Assembly (NCBI GenBank): GCA_937898895.1
Contig: CALDKL010000164.1
Span: 1-11,401 of the forward strand
Reading direction: 5' to 3'
Source: an uncultured Verrucomicrobiae bacterium
GTDB taxonomy: Bacteria; Verrucomicrobiota; Verrucomicrobiia; Verrucomicrobiales; DEV007
DNA length: 11,401 nt
Below are positions 7,459 to 11,401 of this stretch, one piece after another (the first letter of the stretch is position 1; each line of letters starts with the position of its first letter). The notes beneath the pieces were generated by a model. The model was given only the letters and a program-made list of their open reading frames with translations. It had not been told where the DNA came from and made no database searches. Position numbers and translations under genes: made by a program.

Positions 7459-8310
7459 TCAGACTCGTGCACGCAAGATGAGTTCCGTGAGTCGGTCGAG
7501 ATCGGTCGTGCTCGTTTTCGCCACAAAACCGCGAGCATGGGCAAAGTGGACATCCGCCTCGTCGGCGATTCGGGTGAAATCGAGCCGTTCGCTGTCCTCG
7601 TGTCGGGAAAGGCCGAAACCGGCCCCCCGCCGATCCGGGTAGATGAGACCATCGATTTTTTCATCGAGTTGCTCGATGTATCGGGCGAGTCCGGAGGAGG
7701 GATCGTCGGGCATGGGATCGGTGCGCGGCATATAGAGCACGCGGATCCGCTGCTCTCCTTCGCCGAGGTCGAGGATCGTGGCGTGGCCCGAGACGTAGTC
7801 GAGTCGCTCGCGCAGGGTGCGCAGGTACATCAGAAAGTCCTCCCCGACCATACGCATTACTTCCCAGACGGGGTCGCCCGGCCCGAGTTCGCGCTTCTGA
7901 GCGAAACGACGCAGGAGGGTGATGTCGACGGGTGAATGGAGTCGCGCGATGAGGGAGCGCTCGATCCCGAGCCAGTCGGCGGTGGCGAAGGGGCCGCGCG
8001 AGTCGAACCACTCGGTCGGCTCGAGCCACTCGCAGAAGGTCCGGGCGTCTTCGTAGAGGCCGAGATCCTGAAGGACGAGGGAAAGCGAGCAGATCGGTTC
8101 GTGATCGGGCGGAAACTGGTGATGATCGAAATTCCCCCGCGCGGGATCGTGTTCGCCTCCGACATCGACGACGAGGATCTCCGGATCGTCGAGATCCTCC
8201 GGCAGCGGATCGCGCCGCCACACCGGTGATCCGTGGCGGGCGATGAGGAGGCAACAGGCGAGGAAGTCGTCTTTGTGAGCGCTGCCGGGATGTGTGAGGA
8301 TCGCCTTCAT
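7459..8310 (-). CDS. MYG1 family protein (UPF0160; DHH-like metal-dependent hydrolase/exonuclease)
   Basis: The 283-residue product matches the MYG1 family. Near the N-terminus MKAILTHPGSAHKDDFLACC supplies the His7/His12/Asp14-15 cluster. It is followed by VVDVGGEHDPARGNFDHHQF with Asp49 and the DHH triad 62-64, all likely metal ligands of the DHH-like fold. The C-terminus (VHFAHARGFVAKT, 254-266) corresponds to the family's conserved end. Eukaryotic MYG1 is reported as a 3'-5' RNA exonuclease in nucleus and mitochondria; the bacterial role is not established and I do not assign one. At 283 residues it is somewhat shorter than the eukaryotic proteins. I chose the ATG at 8310 because it begins the conserved strand. 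The open frame continues far upstream, but that part lies antisense-like over waaF and is Pro/Ser-rich without homology. The gene starts 7 bases after the waaF stop, with a weak GAAG five bases before ATG. The next gene begins after 111 bases. Confidence 0.78.
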   Translation of the reverse strand: MKAILTHPGSAHKDDFLACCLLIARHGSPVWRRDPLPEDLDDPEILVVDVGGEHDPARGNFDHHQFPPDHEPICSLSLVLQDLGLYEDARTFCEWLEPTEWFDSRGPFATADWLGIERSLIARLHSPVDITLLRRFAQKRELGPGDPVWEVMRMVGEDFLMYLRTLRERLDYVSGHATILDLGEGEQRIRVLYMPRTDPMPDDPSSGLARYIEQLDEKIDGLIYPDRRGAGFGLSRHEDSERLDFTRIADEADVHFAHARGFVAKTSTTDLDRLTELILRARV

Positions 8311-8317
8311 CGGTTCT

Positions 8318-9379
8318 TCATAAATGCGATGCCGCGCTCCCGAAAAGAAGAGTATCCATTTCCCCGGTGATTCGCTCCGGTTCGATCCGCAGCATGCAGC
8401 GATAATCGACGGGGCATTCGCGGAGGAAGCAGGGGCTGCAATCGGCTTTCTCTCGCACGATGCGGTGCACGGAACCGATCGGGGCGGTGAGGGCGGGCTC
8501 GGTGGAGCCAAAAATGGCGATGGTGGGTACGCCGAGGGCGGCGGCGAGGTGCATCGTGCCGGTGTCATTGGTGGCGAGGAGATGACAGGTCTTCAGTTCC
8601 TCGACGAGTCCGGCGATGCTGGTTTGTCCGGCGCGATTGGTGCGCGGTGCGGCGAGAAGGGCGGCGAGATCCTCGCCGATGCCGCGTTCTGCAGGACTGC
8701 CGAAGATGGATACGCGGATGGTGGCGTCGGGATGCCGTTCGCGGAGCAGGGTCACGGCGCGGGCGTAACGTTCGACCGGATACCGTTTGGCATTTCCGTA
8801 TTCGGCACCGGGACAAAGGCCCAAATGGATATCGCGCCCGGCTTCGGGCAGAGGGCAGGGGGCCGGAGGGATCGAGAGAATCTCGTCCAACTTCCCTGGT
8901 GTCACACCCAATCCGGCGACGAGATCGAGATAACGAAAAACATGGTGGCTCCGATCACCGGAGGGCTCCGATTCCGGGAGGGCGAGCTGCAAGAGCAGAT
9001 TTCGCTGGCGACGGGCATATCCGGCGAGCCGTTTCACTCCACCGAGCCGGAGTTCGAGAGCGGAGCGGAAGGAATTCGGAAGGAGCAGTCCCGCATCGAA
9101 GGGGCCCTGCCGTCGCAGCACCCGGGCGACGGCGAGCGGGGACAGCCCCTTTGCGAACGGGATCACCGCATCGACGGCATCGCAGTTTTCCCAGAGCGGA
9201 GCCAGGTTTTCCCGGCAAGCGATGGCGACGGAAATGCCGGGCCGGGCACGTCGGAGGGCACGAACGGCGGGGATCGCCATGCAAGCGTCGCCGAGAGGAT
9301 TCGGGGAGCGCACGAGCCATCGGTCCCAGGCGAGCCATCCGGCCTCCGCCACTCGGGAACTGGCTGCGGAAGAACTCAT
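8318..9379 (-). CDS. waaF: Lipopolysaccharide heptosyltransferase (glycosyltransferase family 9, WaaF-type)
   Basis: The 353-residue GT9 enzyme transfers heptose from ADP-heptose to the LPS inner core on the cytoplasmic face of the inner membrane. The N-terminal Rossmann domain opens with LVRSPNPLGDACMAIPAVRAL (from 22), the form of the motif seen in heptosyltransferase II. The C-terminal donor domain has LCPGAEYGNAKRYP (188-201) and NDTGTMHLAAALGVPTIAIF followed by GSTEP (271-295), the ADP-heptose binding region. A Cys cluster (314, 317, 322, 328) follows, as in many family members. I chose the ATG at 9379; it has no Shine-Dalgarno sequence and lies 68 bases after secG. The frame stays open upstream through secG but has no homology there. 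About 20 extra residues precede the usual start, so a downstream start is possible. WaaF versus another heptosyltransferase (WaaC, RfaQ-like) cannot be settled without alignment. Confidence 0.88.
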   Translation of the reverse strand: MSSSAASSRVAEAGWLAWDRWLVRSPNPLGDACMAIPAVRALRRARPGISVAIACRENLAPLWENCDAVDAVIPFAKGLSPLAVARVLRRQGPFDAGLLLPNSFRSALELRLGGVKRLAGYARRQRNLLLQLALPESEPSGDRSHHVFRYLDLVAGLGVTPGKLDEILSIPPAPCPLPEAGRDIHLGLCPGAEYGNAKRYPVERYARAVTLLRERHPDATIRVSIFGSPAERGIGEDLAALLAAPRTNRAGQTSIAGLVEELKTCHLLATNDTGTMHLAAALGVPTIAIFGSTEPALTAPIGSVHRIVREKADCSPCFLRECPVDYRCMLRIEPERITGEMDTLLFGSAASHL

Positions 9380-9430
9380 GGCAAACGTGTGCGATCCGAC
9401 GGCGAACCGACGGAAAATCCCCTCCGACGG

Positions 9431-9449
9431 GAGCCGCAAGGGGCGGCTC
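9431..9449 (-). terminator. Stem-loop at the secG stop codon (possible partial terminator or mRNA-end structure)
   Basis: GAGCCGC and GCGGCTC (7 bp, perfect) flank a five-base loop and enclose most of the secG stop codon. On the secG transcript the stem is not followed directly by a U-run; the nearest is four U about ten bases on. A classical intrinsic terminator is therefore doubtful, and the structure could be an attenuator or an RNA-stability element between secG and waaF. Confidence 0.3.
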
Positions 9450-10113
9450 ACTGGCCCTTGGGCTGTTCCGCAGGCTTGGGAGCTTCCGCAGGCTTGGGTG
9501 CGGAAACCGCAGGGGCCGGGGCCGCAGGCTTGGGCGTGGACGCCGCAGGAGTTTGTGCGGCGGGGGGCGTAGCAGCGGGTTTCGCGGGAGCAGCAGGCTT
9601 GGGCGCTTCCACCGCCGGAACCGGGGCCGGAGCCTTCGGGGTTTCCGTCGCTTTGGGTGTTTCGGGAGATTTTTGAGGGGCGGGGGCGGGTTTTTCCGCG
9701 GCGGGTTTCGCGTCCGCCGGAGCGGCAGGAGCGGCAGGAGCGGCAGGAGTCGTGGCGGGTGCCACGGGAAGATTCTCCAATCCCGGAATTTTGGACAACT
9801 CCGGCGGAAGCCCGGGGCCCTCGGGTTTCTTCGCCTCGACACCCTCGAGAACGTTGTTTGCGGGAGAAGAGCGGAATTCGCGGGTCTTGATCATGGCCAA
9901 TCCGATCGCAGAGACGAAGAACAGAATGCCAAGCCAGGTCGTGAATTTCTGAAGCACGTCGGTGGTGTGGGCTCCGAGGGCGGAATCGAATGCTCCGCCG
10001 CCAAAGGCCGCGCCGAGACCTTCCTGCTTGGGGCGTTGGATCAGCACGACGAGCACCATGAGGATGCTGACCGCAATGATGATCACCGTAAACAAAATGG
10101 AGAGAATTGCCAT
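9448..10113 (-). CDS. secG: SecG, preprotein translocase subunit with a long Pro/Ala/Lys tail
   Basis: The protein has 221 residues. The first 80 are a normal SecG, the small subunit that stimulates SecYEG export. Helix 1 covers about 3-24, then comes the cytoplasmic loop with the signature LIQRPKQEGLGAAFGGG (24-40), and helix 2 spans about 58-75. Usual SecG proteins are 75-130 residues. Here about 140 further residues (83-221) are low-complexity, rich in Pro, Ala and Lys, with four PKPA units and AAPAAPAAPA. By E. coli SecG topology (both ends outside) the tail would lie in the periplasm, which is inference. I chose the ATG at 10113 because a candidate promoter overlaps the alternative GTG (10134). 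The stop codon lies within a hairpin (9431-9449). It is the first gene of the leftward set and diverges from recD2. Confidence 0.92.
   Translation of the reverse strand: MAILSILFTVIIIAVSILMVLVVLIQRPKQEGLGAAFGGGAFDSALGAHTTDVLQKFTTWLGILFFVSAIGLAMIKTREFRSSPANNVLEGVEAKKPEGPGLPPELSKIPGLENLPVAPATTPAAPAAPAAPADAKPAAEKPAPAPQKSPETPKATETPKAPAPVPAVEAPKPAAPAKPAATPPAAQTPAASTPKPAAPAPAVSAPKPAEAPKPAEQPKGQ
9470..9747 (-). repeat. Short repeats encoding the SecG Pro/Ala/Lys tail
   Basis: The 11-base unit GCAGGCTTGGG (plus strand) occurs at 9470-9480, 9488-9498, 9524-9534 and 9593-9603, each time encoding PKPA. A separate tandem array of three perfect 9-base units AGCGGCAGG (9721-9747) encodes AAP-type triplets. 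All copies are in the secG reading frame, so these are coding repeats and probable sites of slippage-driven length variation. Confidence 0.8.
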
Positions 10114-10122
10114 GGGGCGGCG

Positions 10123-10151
10123 AATATGCGACACAGGTCAAGGCTTGTAAA
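10123..10151 (-). promoter_or_regulatory. Candidate sigma-70-type promoter for secG
   Basis: On the minus strand a -35 element TTTACA (10151-10146) and a -10 element CATATT (10128-10123) are separated by exactly 17 bases. They match the consensus at five and four of six positions. A start point about 7 bases after the -10 would fall near 10116, only about three bases before the secG ATG, so the mRNA would be nearly leaderless. The region is the only non-coding gap between two divergent genes, so some promoter must lie close by. The call rests on consensus matching alone. Confidence 0.5.
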
Positions 10152-10190
10152 GGACCAGAATTCCTTCGGGTCCGGCCTCTCGATCCGGGT

Positions 10191-11401
10191 ATGAGTGATT
10201 TGGACAGCGACTCCGCTGAGGTCGGAGGGACGGTTGAGGCCGTGGTTTTCCATAATGAGGAGAACGGCTACACCATCATGCAAGTTGCGGATGGGAAGGG
10301 AGGTCGTTTCACCTTGCGAGGTCGACTGCCCGCAGCGGTCGCCGGGGAGCGGGTTCGGGCGGAGGGAAAGTGGAAGCAGGATCGGCGGTTTGGGCGTCAG
10401 TTCGAGGCCAGCCGGATTTCGGCACTGCCGCCGGATGCGCCCGAAGGCATCGTCCGATTTCTCGCCAGTGGCTTCATCGACGGGATCGGTCCGACCTATG
10501 CCGAGCGCATCGTCGCGGCCTTTGGGACCGACACCTTCCGCATCATCGAGGAGGAATCGCAGCGGCTCGAGGAAGTGGCCGGCATTGGCAAATCGCGCCG
10601 TCTCCGGATCAAGGAGTCGTGGAAACGCCAGAAATCGGTGCGCGATCTCATGATTTTCCTGCACGCCTGCGGAATCTCCACGGCGCGGGCGCTGCGGCTC
10701 TACAAGACCTATGGCCAGGATGCGGTCAACATCCTCCGGGCCGATCCGTATCGGCTCTCCCGCGATTTGCCGGGGGTGGGATTCAAGACCGCCGACGAGA
10801 TCGCCCGGCAGATGGGGCAGGCTGTCGATTCTCCGAAACGTTTCGCTGCGGGCATTTTGCACATTCTCGATCAGGGAGAGCGCGACGGGCACTGTGCGAT
10901 GCCTCGAACGATTCTCATCGAGGAGTCGGCCCAGCTACTCGAGGCCGCTCCGGCGGAGATGGAACTTGCCCTCAATCGTCTCCTTCTCGAGGCACGGGTT
11001 GTGGTCGAAAGCAACGGAGAGGAGGTGCTCGTTTTTTCCGCCGAGTTGCACGAAGGCGAAGCCGCCGTCGCCCGGGACATTGCAGCGATCCTCGCAAAAG
11101 CACCTTCGCTGCCCGCCCTCGACGGTGAGGCGGCGATCGAGTGGTTTGAGCGGCACCATTCCCTGAAGCTCACGTCCGAGCAGGAGACGGCAGTGCTTCG
11201 GGCTGCGGCCTCGCGATTTTTGATTCTCACGGGTGGCCCCGGCACGGGAAAAACGACCATCCTTCGCGCCCTCATCGAGATCCTCGCAGCGAAGAACGTC
11301 CATCCCGTCCTCTGTGCGCCAACGGGCCGCGCCGCGAAGCGCCTTTCCGAGAGCACGGGGCGAGAGGCGTTCACGCTGCATCGGGCACTCGAGTACCAGC
11401 C
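10191..11401 (+). CDS. recD2: RecD2-type ATP-dependent DNA helicase, N-terminal part (3' end outside window)
   Basis: The frame is open from ATG 10191 to the window edge, giving 403 residues of a protein usually about 720-760 long. It is an SF1B 5'-3' DNA helicase (RecD-like, acting without RecBC) linked to DNA repair. The order of domains fits RecD2. An N-terminal OB-like domain has GGTVEAVVFHNEENGYTIMQ. Helix-hairpin-helix repeats follow at GIGPTYAERIV (about 100), VAGIGKSRRLRIKESW (about 130) and LPGVGFKTADEIARQMG (about 195). The first motor domain has a Q-like LTSEQETAV and Walker A GGPGTGKTT (348-356, Lys354). The last visible block, CAPTGRAAKRLSE, is motif Ia. The helicase remainder, with the DE box and arginine finger, lies outside. 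The three HhH elements and the absence of RecB/RecC partners in view distinguish it from RecBCD RecD. No Shine-Dalgarno sequence precedes the ATG, and I found no convincing plus-strand promoter in the 77-base gap to secG. Confidence 0.95.
   Translation, partial: MSDLDSDSAEVGGTVEAVVFHNEENGYTIMQVADGKGGRFTLRGRLPAAVAGERVRAEGKWKQDRRFGRQFEASRISALPPDAPEGIVRFLASGFIDGIGPTYAERIVAAFGTDTFRIIEEESQRLEEVAGIGKSRRLRIKESWKRQKSVRDLMIFLHACGISTARALRLYKTYGQDAVNILRADPYRLSRDLPGVGFKTADEIARQMGQAVDSPKRFAAGILHILDQGERDGHCAMPRTILIEESAQLLEAAPAEMELALNRLLLEARVVVESNGEEVLVFSAELHEGEAAVARDIAAILAKAPSLPALDGEAAIEWFERHHSLKLTSEQETAVLRAAASRFLILTGGPGTGKTTILRALIEILAAKNVHPVLCAPTGRAAKRLSESTGREAFTLHRALEYQ

Noticed and set aside
6545..7459. 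Upstream extension of the hemA frame to 667 residues
   Set aside because: The added part is antisense-like Arg/Pro/Ser-rich sequence overlapping hemX in another frame; HemA homology begins exactly at the GTG.
9470..9603. Regularly recurring GCAGGCTTGGG as a possible CRISPR or regulatory repeat
   Set aside because: Copies are only 11 bases, irregularly spaced, and always encode PKPA in the secG frame, so they are coding repeats.
9380..10141. Upstream extension of the waaF frame through secG
   Set aside because: No homology and strongly biased composition; secG in the other frame is clearly the real gene.
10136..10141. Minus-strand TTGACC as the secG -35 box
   Set aside because: No -10-like hexamer lies 16-18 bases downstream; the spacing to CATATT is only 7 bases.
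8647..10194. 515-residue plus-strand open frame antisense to waaF and secG
   Set aside because: It is very rich in Arg, Gly and Ser, has no recognisable domain, and mirrors codon bias of two well-supported minus-strand genes. The same holds for long plus-strand frames at 2921-4306, 4470-5660, 5399-6688 and 8324-9676.
1..11401. A previously undescribed multi-gene system
   Set aside because: All nine genes fall in known families with intact motifs, and no mobile, toxin-antitoxin, defence or array signatures are present; the unusual points are details of known genes.

Overview
The window is GC-rich (roughly 60% by eye) and densely coded. It holds nine protein genes and no RNA gene, insertion sequence, CRISPR array or phage gene that I can support. 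A WaaF-type heptosyltransferase points to a diderm, LPS-making bacterium. The HemX-HemA-HemC-(CobA/HemD) set and a SecG with a long Pro/Ala/Lys tail would fit Verrucomicrobiota or a relative, but that placement is inference from gene content, not from a marker gene.

Layout from left to right. Positions 3-1808 (+) are the 3' part of an HrpA-type DEAH RNA helicase gene, cut by the window edge. It converges, with a 7-base gap, on a long leftward set. Read in its own direction (right to left), that set is secG (10113-9448), waaF (9379-8318), a MYG1-family gene (8310-7459), a hemX/ccsA-like membrane gene (7347-6577), hemA (6544-5456), hemC (5459-4491), a cobA-hemD fusion (4489-2960) and an M42 aminopeptidase gene (2895-1816). 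At the right edge recD2 (10191 to the end, +) diverges from secG across a 77-base gap and is cut at residue 403, just past Walker A.

The centre is a tetrapyrrole block. HemA reduces glutamyl-tRNA on the C5 route, and the HemX-like protein probably sets HemA level or assists it in the membrane. HemC makes hydroxymethylbilane. The fusion protein both closes the ring (HemD) and methylates it toward sirohaem/cobalamin (CobA), so it sits at the haem/sirohaem branch point. hemA and hemC overlap by ATGA, and hemC and cobA-hemD are separated by one base, so translational coupling is likely. The upstream genes (protein export, LPS core, MYG1) are functionally unrelated and may share transcription only.

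I found no evidence for a new defence, mobile or signalling system. Points worth checking are a HemA that lacks most of its dimerisation domain, a SecG whose Pro/Ala/Lys tail is longer than its membrane part, a secG promoter that would give a nearly leaderless mRNA, a general lack of Shine-Dalgarno sequences, and a MYG1 gene in this context.
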